Below the pieces are notes generated by a model. The model ran no database searches and had not been told where the DNA came from. It saw only the letters and a program-made list of their open reading frames with translations. Shown here piece after piece: positions 45,828 through 59,236 of a stretch of 64,000 nucleotides of DNA. Position 1 is the first letter of the stretch; each line of letters starts with the position of its first letter. The stretch spans positions 20,567,217 through 20,631,216 of the forward strand of contig OZ020246.1 of NCBI GenBank assembly GCA_963971285.1. Reading direction: 5' to 3'. A program made the translations under genes and the position numbers. The DNA is from Astropecten irregularis (taxonomy: Eukaryota; Echinodermata; Asteroidea; Paxillosida; Astropectinidae).

Positions 45828-47110
45828 AGTTGAGTGCTGACTGCTGAAACGCCCTTTAATGCATGTAGGCCTACTTCTTTTTAGATGATTCTGAGGAAAT
45901 GTAGACAATTGACGATTTCATTAATATACAACTTTCAATAGCAGAATGACTCAGAAATTCATCTACTGTACATGTATGTTGGCCAATAAACAGCCATGAT
46001 CAAAATACACACAGAATATACCGGCTCAGGTGAATGAAATGTAAGCAGAAGAAAAATCTTACACGTGTGCGCATTGCAGTAAATCCACAGGCGTGGAGAG
46101 AACCAGTGAACGTGCAAAATGCAAACCACACTGGCATTTCGGCTGGTAAACAATTTCATAAGCCACGGACTTAAAGCAGGGTCCATCGTCTTGAATCTTG
46201 TGTGTGGGCGTGTGGGCATGCGCAGGCACGCATTGTAAATTCCTTTAAAATGCTATCTTCTTGCTTTTTCCCCCTTTCTTTTCATCATTTTTATTTTGCT
46301 TTTAAAACTGGAAGCCTGATTATTGTGCACATTAATCCACAGGTGTTGCGAGTTATTCAGCGTCAAATAGTAAAATTCTCAGGTTTTCTAATATTTTTCT
46401 TATATTATTAATGTTGTACATGTAAATATCCTTTTCTTACATGTATTTTCCCATTGTTCCTTGAAGGCTTGATAAATAGTGAATTTATTATTATTATTTC
46501 GTTTAAACTGTCTGTTCCCAGGGTGGGAATTGAACAGATGTATGGAAACGGAGCAGGCATGCATGCAAGAGAGCCAGCAAGCAGGGTACCCCCCTTCCCC
46601 TTACATTACAGGCTACTTGGCTCTACATGTATACCCAACCCCCAAAATCCCCCTGAGGCCTCAATGCACACTCACAATGTGAAATTCATGTAATTGTGCA
46701 CACACACACAGCATACACAGCATATACACAGCATGCAGCAAAGCTGGGCAGTGCAGTACAGCCGGGGCAAAACAGGGCCAAGTGACACAGAGGTCAGTAA
46801 AATGGCAATCGTTGGAGCATGTTCCCTCCATGCATTGTCAGGGGGCTGCTCTACTTTCTCTTATATATATGTAAAAAGTACCTGCACAATATGCTCTCTG
46901 TAGAACACGCAGCCAAATTCGCCCCAGAGACATACATGTGCATTTGGAATAGACATTTGCAGGCGGTGGACTGCAAATATACAACAACACCTTAAACGAA
47001 AAATCACAGCAGGCATCATTATTATAAAAATGTACGTAACAAATGGAATATGCTCCATCAAAAAGAGGAACAGGTCCCCTGTAAAAAATGTTTTGTACGG
47101 TATACATTTA
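45828..47110. other. No gene recognised
   Basis: Includes a CACACA/AGCATACACAGCATA run near 46700-46740. No supported exon. Confidence 0.4.
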
Positions 47111-47220
47111 GGGCCTGTTTGTTTCACGCAAAGGATCCGGTATTTTGGGATCCACCTCCTATGCAGGGTACGCTAAAATGGGATCCGGATCCGCAGGATT
47201 CGTCATAAACAAATAGGCCC
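47111..47220. repeat. MITE-F copy 3
   Basis: 110 bp, almost identical to copy 2 at 29317-29426, pointing to recent mobility of this family. Confidence 0.88.
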
Positions 47221-47310
47221 TAAAAATCTTTGGTATTTTTTAAGCTTGTTTGAGGATAATGTTGGCAGGTGAGTTTGGAAATTCTTCTGCATGTCGCAGG
47301 CGAATTATTA

Positions 47311-47516
47311 ATTTTTCTACTTTTTTCATTATCTTTTGAAGAATTTCTGTCAAGACCATACTATTTTTCTTGTGAGGAATGAACCAAGTATTTGATTAAC
47401 ATAAGAAGGGATAATTTCTACATTTTTCTACTTTTCATTATCTTTTTAAGAATTTCTGTCAAGACCATACTATTTTCTTGTGAGCAATGAACCAAGTATT
47501 TGATTAACATAAGAAA
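47311..47516. repeat. Two-copy tandem duplication
   Basis: Units of about 96 bp (47311-47406 and 47422-47516) share ATTTCTGTCAAGACCATACT and GAACCAAGTATTTGATTAAC. Few differences, so recent. Confidence 0.85.
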
Positions 47517-49355
47517 AGAAAATTTCTACTGTAAAACTCAACAGTAGGCAATTCAATCATCCCTGTAACTGTATATTTACAACAAAGACATAATTTCTCT
47601 CTACAGGTGTATACATTTGGAAAAACTGTCAAAAGCGGCATCAGATTTTGGTCCATGTGATAATGATGCAATTCTCATGTCAACAAAAAATTACACTCAC
47701 GGTTGCCACAAAACGATGCTTTTAGAATCAAATGATTGTGGTGTTTTCACTGGACATTTCAGGAAAATTAAGGTCAAAGGTTTTGGTTGTTCGTGACGAG
47801 ACTTGAACAAGTTTGTTACCAGCAAGAGAAGAAAGTATTCATATCGATATCCACTGGGACAAAACATAAATCATAACATCATCATTTGCATCATGTAGTC
47901 AGTCACCATTCGTTTCCAAGAAGAAGAAATCTTTTCCACGGGAAATTTGTTTTTCTGTTTCACACATGAAAATGTAAGTCTGTAGGCCTATAATTTGTAA
48001 TGATACACATATCAAATTGAACATGTTTGGATTTTACACCTCCGCAGCCACTAGAGACCCAGAGGACAAATGCAAGAATGAAATGAAGCTTTATCAAATG
48101 CTTTCTTGGAAGTTTAACTTACAATTTTAAGCTTATTACACGTACCCATAGCTATACATACTGGGTATAATAAATGGATACCAACTGCCACATCTCTTGT
48201 GTAACCAAGTAGATGGGAACCAGTGTCTTGTAACCAGTAGTTACATGTATGCATAACCAGGTTAATGGAAACCAGTTTTTGATGTTGTAAAAGCCGCTCT
48301 TATAATTGTAGCAAGGCCTATACATGTATGTAGGCCTAATCAAATTGATGAGTACCAATACTTGTAATGTCTTTTGTATAAGGCTGTACAGGTATTTGAG
48401 TTGATGGTTACCAACCAAAGACAATTTCAGATAACCATGTGCGACCAACCATAGAAAGGCCTGCACAGAATTTGAAGTCTGGGATACTTTCATATGAGAT
48501 CATTCGCGGCAAAGAATGTAAATTCACATGACAAAAAGAAATGTATCTTCATTCACCCTTTCTGTTTCTTGTTCAAATGAGTGGACGATTATTTACAAAG
48601 TTTTTGAACTAGTTTTGCAGACTCAGAAATAACATCAGCAGCATGGCATGATCTTACACTTAAAGGCCAATTAAGCTAGCTGACATGTTGTACAGCACAG
48701 CACAGACAGCACCTCAGTGGCAGAACACCACAAGTGTTTGTTCCCAAATTTCTACACAGGGTAAATCAACCATTACCAGACCTGCATGTCAAATTCATGT
48801 TGAGTTTGTCTTGATTGGTGGTTTTTTTTTCCATTCCCCTATTTCCTTGTTCATTTCTTGATGCAAGTCTGGCAGAAAGAGAGAGAGATCCTGCTAAGGT
48901 CAGGTAGAGGTCAGTCTAGGGTGCCTGAAAATAATACCAGGTGGTTGGGTTGTACCATTTCACAGCCGGGTAAACCCTCAAATATCACACCATCTAGGGG
49001 CACGGGTTTTTTCAATCCACACAGATTTTTGGTCTGTTCTTTTTTTGTTTATATGAGGGGGTAGGCCTATAATCAGGCATGCAACTTGAACTTAACAAAA
49101 AACGAGGATATTTAAATCTTTACCAGACTTTGTACAGTGTTTTTCACTTTTCAATGGTGTAAGAGTGAAGTGAAAAAAGAGGAAATCAGCTGATCTGAGG
49201 AAAAGTTGCATGCCTGCAGTATAATATGCATACAGTTTGTAGTGGTATATTCAAACTGTGGACTAAAACTAAAAGGGGCAATATGGTCCACGATTTGAAA
49301 AGGGTCCAGGATTGGAGAGCATGTACAAAACAAATGGAGCTGCTGCCAACAAATG
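47517..49355. other. No gene recognised
   Basis: A 113-aa minus open frame at 48152-48493 is internally repetitive (the GTAACCAGT / GGGAACCAG theme) and unsupported. Confidence 0.4.
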
Positions 49356-49705
49356 TTAAAAGGTAATTGGTTTTTATCAAAGAAATACAGATTCATGGAC
49401 AAAAATATCAAGACAGATACAGTAACAGTCATCTGTGAAAATTTCAGTCCCATACGGTGCCCACTTTTTAAGAAAACAGTGAAAAATGGCCACGGTTTTT
49501 CATAAGTCTTTTCTCTTTGATCTTTTAAAAGATCAAAAAGATTTTAGGTCGTTGTTTTACTCATTTCTGGATAAATACACCATTTCAGGCGGAACAATTT
49601 TAACGGTATGTTTCTACTACCACCATCTTCATACCCTGTAAGTTATATGTAAATTTGTGAGCATTTCTGTTTTGGCTTCTTACCAAAGTATGATACTACC
49701 TTTAA
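49356..49705 (+). repeat. MITE-D copy 7
   Basis: The left end is slightly eroded (TTAAAAGGTAATTGG); the right end AAGTATGATACTACCTTTAA is intact. Confidence 0.85.
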
Positions 49706-50005
49706 CATACTTGATGTTTGTGTACACGTGTGGGCGCCCATTGATAATGTGCAATCCCTGATGATTTTGTGAATTATCTTGTTTGCTACAGATATGAGCT
49801 TTGGGGAGGACCAGCTGAACTGCAATGGCACTGCACACTGATCCATACTGACAAGTTCTAATCCAGTCTCTCCAGCTGATCTTTATATCTTTATATCAGC
49901 CGGACAAACCAAAAATATATATCAGACAATGTGCGAATTAATAATGCACGAGGCGATTATACTGATTCCACCAGTGTTTTCCGTTTCTTGCGTGTACATG
50001 TATAT

Positions 50006-50386
50006 AGTGCTTTTTCACACCGGACAAATCTCGGGGTTAAGGCGGAGGTGACGCAGGGTTGGAACCGGCGGCGATTCACACTGGAAATTGTTCAACCCCG
50101 CGTCAACCCCGATATTGACTTCAACCCGGGTTGAAGTCAACCCTGCTCCGGGCCAGGGTTGAGATTTTTCGCCCCGGGTTGAAACTTTCGCCCCGGGTTG
50201 AAAAGTGCAGTGTGAATTGAATAGGGTTGAGTTCGCCCCGGGTTGAAGGTGGGTTCGCGAGAGGCAAGTGTGAAATGACGCTGGGTTGAACGCGGGGTTG
50301 AATAATCAAATGTCAACCCAGGGCAGGAATGGAGTTCGCCCCAGGATGAGTTCGCCCAGGGTTGAAAGCTTACAGTGTGAAAAGAT
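50006..50386. repeat. MITE-K: GGGTTGAA-rich element
   Basis: CTTTTTCACAC on the left and GTGTGAAAAG on the right flank about 380 bp built from repeated GGGTTGAA / TTCAACCC and CGCCCCGGGTTGAA units. The open frames here are by-products. Confidence 0.7.
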
Positions 50387-51807
50387 TGGATGAGTATGAC
50401 AGGCATGCAACTCAAATTTGAAAAAAAAAGTAAATTACATTTCTTTACAGGACTTGTGCAGTGTTTTGCTATTTGCAATGGCATTAGAAAAAAACGAGGA
50501 AATCAGCTGATTCAAGGAAAAGTTAAATTCATGCCTGGTATGAATGCAAATCCAGGATACATACATCTATGTACGTACATGTAGGTGTAGATCACTGTAA
50601 ATGGACCAACCGATACTGGTTAATAACAGTCTAGACGATATAGGCTACCGATGAGCTGCATTATTTCTAATTCTAGATAACTTTACCAAAGCACTAAAGA
50701 CAGACATAATAATACTTTCGCCTTTTCGCGACCTTTCCACAAACATAAAACAAAATAAATTTATATTATTACAAACGAAAAAAAGGAGGAGGACAAAGAA
50801 AAAAATCTGCAAGAGACACTGATTGATGAGAGGCTTGTCATCTGGCAAGTGCCTAGGGAGGGAATAGTATATAAGGTATGAGTAATGGGCTTATGTCTAG
50901 CTCATGTATATTGTACAGTCCATGTACTGTAAAGTACAGGTTTCACATTGCCTACAATCATTGCATACTGTACATGTGGCTCCTGGCATTTCTACAGCAT
51001 AGTGCACAATACATACTCTACATGTACCTGTCATTCTCTTATTATAACGGACCCGTGGAGAATTCAAAACGACATCCTTTGAGAAGCCCCATACCGAATT
51101 GCAGTTCTAGCCTGCGTGTAGGCCTACATGTAACTCCATTAATTATTGTACGCAGGGCCTATTAACCCAATATAAGCAAAAACTGTGCCACCAAGAAAAA
51201 AAAATGAAAGGAGAGGAATACAGCTTGATGTGTGTGATGTACGTGGAAGAGCAACGTGATGTTTTTACTGGCTTGACCCCCCATGGCAGGGTGTGATTAC
51301 TGGCCAGCTCTCTGCTCAATCTCGGAATATGTCACGCAATTCAAAGTGGCCAGGGATGGAGTCAGGTCGCGGGAGCACGATTACAGTTTGCTAATTGACG
51401 TTTGATTAATTGCTGCGAAAAAAAAAGACCGCCAAAAAAAAGAAGTGGGTAAATCCTCCACGTACAGCATTATTTAAGGCTTCTCTTCTTCACACAAGCC
51501 AAGGGGGATGACCTTAAGAAACAGAACCATTCCTAACGATTTGGCCTGTGATCACTACTTGTCAATTACATTCCTCGTTATCTATTATCCCTCGTTATGA
51601 ATCCTAATTAACAGTTATGATAATCTCTCATCGGAGATACAGAGACTGATATCACTCATAGCAACTGAGTACACAGAGTAAAAAGCACAATACAACATGT
51701 TGCCCTAAATCCAGCAAGGATGCGAGAAACATAACTATGATCTAAATGCACTAGTTCCCTTTCTATTCTCCCAAGTCCCATCATCCATTAGTTTCGACAT
51801 TATCTGC
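50387..51807. other. No gene recognised
   Basis: Mostly unique-looking. 51270-51420 is less AT-rich and could be a conserved non-coding block; nothing in it is recognisable. Confidence 0.35.
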
Positions 51808-51936
51808 TAATAGGAGACTTTTGGAGAGTCGGTCTTGAGTCAACAGCGCACGCGCAAACCATGCGTGTGCAATTGTGAGCATGCGCGCGTGCGTGCGCAG
51901 TTGACTCAAGACCGACTCTCCAAAAGTCTCCCATTA
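51808..51936. repeat. Fold-back element with 37-bp arms and a CpG/GTGCGC core
   Basis: Arms 51808-51844 and 51900-51936 pair with one mismatch (51812 against 51932). The 55-bp centre is rich in GCGC and CATGCG. No coding content. Confidence 0.88.
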
Positions 51937-53156
51937 CAGTCCCAAAGGTTCTTAATCAAGTCAATGATGGAAGTTAGTTTGCATCAAATTTGTCAAATAT
52001 GCGAACGGAAGCAAATGGAAATATTTTGATTCTTCGTAGAAAGACAGAAGTTGGAGCAACAGGGATGATTTGTCAAATATTAGAATATGATCGTACAACT
52101 TGTGGCTGTATGCTGCATATTGAATGTCAATTATTTCACTCTTGAAAGTTCTGTATTTTTCTATAGATGTGACTTTCAGAACAGGCGGAAGAAAAAAACA
52201 CAATTCTCCACTTTGAGCAGGGAAAGGGAAAGCCGCTGAGGATTGACAGAGAGAGGCGAGGGAGGGTATACGGAGGGCGTGGGAGGGGAAGGACTCTCCA
52301 CCCTCCCTCACCATCAGCACCGGACGATGATCACAATTTTCATCTTCACCAGCCGACACGTGACACAGCTAGTTTCTGTGGGGAGGATGTGTTGTTGCAC
52401 TTTTCCAGCAGTCGTCCAAATTGCTGGATTTTGTGCCGAGCGCAGGCTGCCACGCATGAGGGGCCTCGCGATTGCCCTCCATCTCCAATCTGTTAAACGA
52501 GCCCCACCCCCCCCCTCCCTCCCAACAGCTTGCAGACTCGACTCTGCTCATTAATGGCACTGTCTAGACAATATTATTGATGTTGTCTTACATCACGCAT
52601 TAATTGGCACTCCGCCACTAGTACTAGTACTACTACTACTAAAAGCAGGGGTCTGGGTGTTCAGTCACTGTACTTTGGTCAGCCAGGCACCAATGAATCC
52701 CCTAAGGTATACGGCAGCTATGAAAGAAAAGTAATAACTCACTCTATCACCATTAACTTAATGACAAGCAGTTTCAGAGTCCTGGCCTTTCTTAAAGCAA
52801 ACAAAGGAGGGCGCTCTTTTACACTTTTTTTTCGAACTGAGCACTGTTCTGAGGAGGACTAGGGCAGACTAGTCAAAACATTGAGACCTTAATTGCAAGA
52901 AGTGCGAAAGTACGAACGATTATTACATGGTGTTTCCGCAAACCGATCCACATAACCAATTGTCACCATGCAAAGCCTCAAATCTTTCTTGAGCACTGTT
53001 TAGTGCTGTATTAATATTTCTGTGTGCCATTTTTCAGTTAAATTTAATATCCATTTGGACCGTGACTTTACAGATACTGGCATTCCTGATAACACAATTC
53101 TAATGAGACCACACTAGGGATGTTCATCATTCACTTAATGCTGAGACCTAATGGCC
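51937..53156. other. No gene recognised
   Basis: 52180-52560 is GC-richer with open frames on both strands but no consistent splice sites. A (TAC)n run lies near 52618-52640. Confidence 0.35.
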
Positions 53157-53574
53157 AGGGATTTCACGGCCCTGCTTAGCACAAATAATTATTTGCTAAC
53201 CATGACATTTCTGTCTTGATAAAAAACATGTACAATGAAAGGTGAACAAAGACAAATTGACCTCCTGTACGGTGTTCAGGAGGTCACTGGTTCGAATCCC
53301 GCTCCAGTCAATTTTTCTTTGTCCATACCTTTCAACAACTTATAATTCAGTCAGTTTCCCTTGTGGTTTTTAGATGATTATTTTCATAAACACAGGATTA
53401 ACAACCAAATTTCCATGTGTTAGGGTCTATATATCACTTGTGATTGTTCTTTGGCTGTTGTTTACTGACCATAAATATCAAATGAAAATTTTTAATGGCG
53501 ACTTGTTTGATTGACCAGGACATTTTGTGCTAAGCATTTTGTTTTGTGCTTAACAGCTCCATGAAATGGGCCCC
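53157..53574. repeat. MITE-C copy 3 interrupted by a tRNA-SINE piece
   Basis: The family's two halves (53157-53230 and 53395-53574) flank an insert with a tRNA B box GGTTCGAATCC (53289-53299). The insert is nested, hence younger than the MITE. Confidence 0.75.
53231..53394 (+). repeat. tRNA-derived SINE fragment nested in MITE-C
   Basis: Includes CCTCCTG..CAGGAGG stem-like pairing and the B box. The ending GCTCCAGTCAATTTTTCTTTG resembles sequence after another B-box-like site near 29175-29200. Confidence 0.55.
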
Positions 53575-54291
53575 TATATGTATGCCATAATGTGAGCACA
53601 GAAGGATCTAAATACATGTATATACCTTTGCTTACAGCTGTTGCATAGGTCACAACAACTGAACCTTCAAGCTCCCACACTGCAGTGGGAATGGTAGTAC
53701 TTCGTCTTCAATCGTAGTTCACAAGAGTAATAACAGCTTTTTTCTCAACACGGTGAGAACTGATATTTCATGAGATCGAGTCACAAACAAGTGTAATCCC
53801 ACATGATATATGGGCACAAAATGTCACGTGTGAGGAGGCATACATGTATAACAGTGCAGGTCAATATTGCATTAGACTACCACATTCATTCTGATGCTAT
53901 ACTACACAATAGTCCTATACTTCACATGAACATTTTGTTATGCCGAGCTGAGCCCATTCAACTAGTCAAGCAAGACTTGAATCAAGCCTAATACTCCCAT
54001 ATAAAATACCCATGCCCTCCATGATCCACCACCACAGTAATAAGTAGTTTTTTGTTACGTGCCAGTGCATGGGGGCAAACTGCATGCAGTGTAGGTCTAG
54101 CCTGTGTGTACGTACATCCACACCAAGCCAGGCTGAGTGCACAAGGCCCCTTGGTATCTAGGAGCTAGGGATAACCAGCTTGCCAAAGATCCAGCCAGAC
54201 ACCAGCACTGGGAGGGAGGTCATTCAGTAGCACACACTACTGAATGGGTCCAACTCCAAACAGGTCTCATGGCCCTGAGCACTCACTGTCT

Positions 54292-54446
54292 GGGGCTGAT
54301 TTCATAAAGCTCTGCGATGCGTCGCAACTCGATTTGCGATGGGTTGTAGCTGCGACGCGTCGCATCTATGCGATGAGTCCATAGAGAAAGGATGCGACTT
54401 ACACGTAACTCTGCGACACGTCATAAGTTTTATGAAAACGGCCCCT
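54292..54446. repeat. MITE-E copy 2
   Basis: Reverse orientation of 42277-42424; shares CTATGCGATGAGTCCATAGA and GCGACGCGTCGC. Confidence 0.85.
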
Positions 54447-54623
54447 GGTCAGATACATGTACTACTAGTATACCCTCTCATTCAGCTTGCTGCATATTAG
54501 ATACTCCCTCAGTACATGTACTCTAAGACCTGTGGATTTATGAGGGGAATGGCAGCAACCTTGAGAACCCCAGTTCCTGTTTTTGTCTGGATCAGCTCAG
54601 TGTAAACTATTTAAATAAAATAA

Positions 54624-54956
54624 CTAGAGTGTGCACTCTGTGCTTGATACACTCAACCACGGCCACCAACACTGCCTAAGAAAACCAAACAAGGGCAAAC
54701 TCGCGTGTCCCATTTCAAATTGTGCGTACATTTTGTAACCCCGGTTGGTGCCCGCAGCACTGTATATAAAATACCGGATGTTCCACACATTGCGTCGCCG
54801 TTCGTCACGCACTGTGCGCGCAATTCACCAAGTAACATCCGGGTATGGTATTTTAACACTATTGCGTCTGCGAAGTTACACCAGGAAAGATGGCGGCTGC
54901 GCATCCACGTCAGAGTGCAGACAATGCGCACATTGAATACAAAGCGCGCACTCTAG
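54624..54956. repeat. Possible MITE-O with promoter-like interior
   Basis: CTAGAGTGTGC at the left and GCGCACTCTAG at the right are an 11-bp inverted pair with one mismatch. Inside are TATATAAA (about 54763) and AAGATGGCGGC (about 54887). Short open frames only. Confidence 0.5.
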
Positions 54957-55023
54957 GTTTTTACTTAACTCTATGCTATATCACCATAAGAAGCCTACAA
55001 CATGAGCAGATCTTTTAGGATGT

Positions 55024-55462
55024 AGGGTGTCTCCCAAGAAAATGCAACACTTGTGTCCAGTTCTATGATATAGAATTTAAACGGTTTATCACTTCAAGAT
55101 TAAGATTATGTGATACAACTATGTCTCGGCAACCACCATGTAGAATGTGAGCAAAAATTGGACTAAAATTGAGTGAAAAAACTAAGACTGAATTACCAAA
55201 CCTCAAAACCCAATTTTCATCTTTCTTTCATACACATTATGTGTGTATTGACCACTATGCGTGTTATCCTTGCAAATGTGTTTTTAAGGAGTACTCTTTC
55301 AATTGGTCATATTTTTGCCAATTTCAGTCCCAATATGTTTCAATTCTACATGGTGATAGCCAAGACATTGTTGTATCACATATCTGAATCTTGAAGCGAT
55401 AAACAGTTTAATTTTAACATAATGGGTCCCAACACAGTGTTGCGGTTTTTCTGGGACACCCT
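55024..55462. repeat. MITE-H copy 2
   Basis: AGGGTGTCTCCCAAGAAAATGC ... GCGGTTTTTCTGGGACACCCT, about 440 bp, opposite to copy 1. The open frames at 55169-55394 are inside it. Confidence 0.85.
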
Positions 55463-58400
55463 GTACAGCGGAGGCTGTCAGGAAAAATAAGCCACAGTGG
55501 CCAGAGAGAGCAGAAGAGGATCCTATCATCATGAGCATAAACATAAACAAGCCAGCACTCCCAGCTTTTCCTGTTAACAATTCTGTCGTGAGAATTTAAT
55601 AAGAGTGCGACATGCAAGTGTGTGCTCAGTTTATTTCTCTTCTGGGAATAGAAAAGGTCTTTTCGTGATAGAACAAGACTGCAAAGCTTGATGGGTGCCA
55701 GCCAGTTGCAATTTTCCTTCCAGAATTTTTTCATATTTTAGTTCCCCTTTTTTACTCTATTCATTTTTTTAAGCTGGTGTCACAAATTCCCCAGGGCTTT
55801 TCTGATTTCAGCAATGGCATTCGCATTTGCTTCAAATATGCTACAAAATGCACGTACACATGGAAATATGGTGCTGATATAATGGGTGCTGGTTACCAGC
55901 CGGAATTTCACATAAAGGGATATTGCTGATGACCTGCTATCAATGTTGTTTTGTTTCCATTTTGATTAGCGTAAAACAAATTTGATATGTACATGTACAT
56001 GTATAAGCGAATCTGGAATTCTGGAAATTTGGGAGGCTGTTCCAAGAAGGGCAAAGTATTAGTCTTTGGAGAATCGTTATTTTAATTGCATACATCTCCT
56101 GCAAAACCGGAGAGGAATTTCTTGAGATCAAACTTCAAACTTATTTCAGCTTTCAAAGAGAATTTCCCTCCTGCATTACTTTGCATTCGAGATGCAATGT
56201 TTGCGGCAAACCGCCAGGGGGTCCCATGTAACTCACAATTCCTACACATTGTGCAAATAATTATCTCGCGTTTGTTTTTACACTTTGTGCAAACATGTGC
56301 ACGACACAATTCATCCAAATTATTCATGGAATTTCCTTCTTGGCAACATCATTTATTGATTTTACAGAAGTTATGACCGACATGTATGCATGGCAGAAGT
56401 CAGATGTGAACAATATCAGGCAATGACCTTTCCACCAGTACTGTACCAAACCTGCTTAACATTAATCAAGGATCTAGGCAACAGCAGACAAACACTAACA
56501 TAGAACTGATCAATTTGTTTCATATTGTTTAAAGGTAAAATTACCATAATAAATGAATCCCTTATTTTGTTTTCGTCAACAATCTGAGCTATGATCAAAC
56601 TGAGATAATTTTGCATTAATTAATTTGTTTTCAAGTTAAGTGTGTGGCTGACAATATAGCTCATGAGAGCCAGAGCTCACATGATTTTGTTTTATAATAA
56701 AGAAAACCCCAAAAAGGACACGGACACCGATACATGTATTTCAAATTATGAACGAGGGTTTGCTTGGGTGCTATCCGTACGGCACGCTAAGTGCTTTTGA
56801 GAGCCCAGGAAAAGCAATTCATTGAGGGCTGGCTCGGGCAGGATTCCACTTTCATCTGGTTGTCCATTGTAAAAGGAAATGGATTATGATGTGACAGATG
56901 TGTACGCCGTACGGTATGCTCTTAAAAAGTTACCCAAAATATTATAATGAAATATTTGCAACATAAAAAAAATAAGCGACCAAATAAAAAAAACCTTGTG
57001 AAATATCTCATCAATTTAACATAGAAATGTATCTCTTTCCTTTTGCAACAGCTGAAAGCAAATGACAAACTTTTTCTGAAACTTACACAAACGTAATATT
57101 TGACTGGATGGAAACATGAACTTGAAAAAATGGTCTGGTTGCATAGCAAGATAAGCAACCAATGACAGAAAAAAGGCAGTCCGTCCTTCACTTTTAACAT
57201 TTGTTCTTGCCTCTTGGATAGGATCTAGGGACGTGTGCATGTATACTAACACAGTGCTGTGTGTGAACATAATTTGTTGTTTGGTTTTGCACATGCAATG
57301 AAACGCACGCTTTACAACCATACGGCATTTTTGAAGCTCAATGCGATTTATCATGCTCGACTACAACTCCAAGAAGACTGTCTTGTTATTAGCCAGAATA
57401 GAACATTATTTAAATAAACGGACCATTACAACTGAAGCAATCACGAACTATTTCTTAATTCTCGTCACCCAAGGAGAAAGTTAGGAATGGCAAATTATGA
57501 AATGAATTTATCATTCAAATCTGTTTATCTTGTCAAAAAAAACATGATCTATTAAAAAAATGGATTAGAAGAGAATAATTTATATCTTAATGTGAATCTC
57601 AAATCGGAAAAAAAAAGTGAACAAGAATTTGTTCAAATTAGCACTAGTAAAAATAAAATTCAAACTTACCAAGTGAGATCAAGTACAATCATCAAGGTAC
57701 ATGTAAAGGTTGTAGCATAAATATAGACCTTTCTTTTGTTGACAAACATTCGCTGGTGGTTGGCATGTGTGGCCAAATGTTGCAAATCATTTTGTCATTC
57801 ACGAAAGATAGCATGACCAAATTTAACTTTTTTACAATAACATTCCACAGCTGTACGAAATACACACTCCATCATTGCTTGTGTTGTTTCCATTACATTC
57901 AGTCATATCTTTCAATCTTTATGAAACGTTTTTTTACTTTTCATGCCCGCCTTTGATGGCCGCTCCATAGTTTCCACCATCCTGGTTGGCAAAAACTTGG
58001 ACTGTGACAATTCAAATGAAAGGTCTATAGGCTACAGATTCCTGTACCTGTATAGATGCAAAGCCATGACACCATCATGCATGGTTGGTTTAGTGCGACC
58101 TTGCCCTTTCAAGTTACAATCAAGCCAAATAACAAATATACAAGTCAAGTGGACTGGAGTCCTTGATTGAGTTTAGGTGAAGTTCCAGGCTTTCCTATTA
58201 TTTCATGTACTGTAGGTGCAGACACCATAACCAGAAAGGGAATTATGGATTGGTAATCTATTATAGAAAAGGGGACCAAAGGGGACCATGCACTGCTATG
58301 GCTCAATGCTTGATGAAAAAAACCTTTATATTTATATATTTATCAACTGTTCACTTCATCCCATTAAAAGTACCCGTAATGCATTTTGTAGAAGTTCTGT

Positions 58401-59230
58401 ATGGCTAGTGATAATGCTTACAGTAGGTGAATTTAGTATCGGTGCCAATTATGGAATTGTTTTTATCGCCCGTCCCTTTTTAAGTTCAAGGGGCTGGGGA
58501 CACGGCTCCACCTTATCAGACGCAGGAAACATTTTTTGCTGTAATCCCTAGAACCTTTGTTGTCATCAGATCATCCTCCAACCCACTGCACCACAAAATC
58601 TCCCCCTGCCCCCTCCCCTCCAAGCTTCCCCCTCCCAACACAAACCCTGATGTCGTGCGAGTGATTTCATGCTTAACATTCAGGTCTAGGCCACTTCCTC
58701 TTCGAGTTGTTTTTCGCCCCCCTCCTTTTTCATTTCTCCTTTCTGTTCTCCTCACGCCAAGACTAGATTACTGCAGCTAAATCCCCCCCCCCCCCGCCCC
58801 TCTGGTCCAGGTTTGCAATGTTCATGTTAAAGGTCTAGACGGCAATAGGAAGGAACTTCCTATATCCCACATATGTTCAGATTTATCTAAGCTAGGCCTC
58901 CCTCCCCTTGGCCCCTTCCCAACTCAATAAAAAAATGAGACAAAGTATTGAGACTAGTAACACGTATATATATGCATACATGTAAACACTGTTTCATTCC
59001 AAACATCAAAACAACAAATTGATGATTTTTTTTTTCCTCCTTTCCTTTTTTCACTGTATGTTCTTTAGACAAACAAAGACCATTGGTTTTGTAGACCAAT
59101 TAACGATATATCCCAAAGCCAATCTTGCTTTTTTTATGTGTCCTGGATGAAAATATTAATGAGAAGATTATTACTGTACATGCACTGCACAGTATCTGGA
59201 TTGCTCAATATGTAGGCATACCATGTATCA
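55463..59230. other. No gene recognised
   Basis: AT-rich host DNA; pyrimidine-rich C tracts near 58590-58640 and 58786-58799. No supported exon. Confidence 0.4.
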
Positions 59231-59236
59231 TAACTC

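Noticed and set aside
52180..52560. GC-richer block with frames on both strands
   Set aside because: No consistent splice sites; low-complexity C and CT runs account for the open frames.
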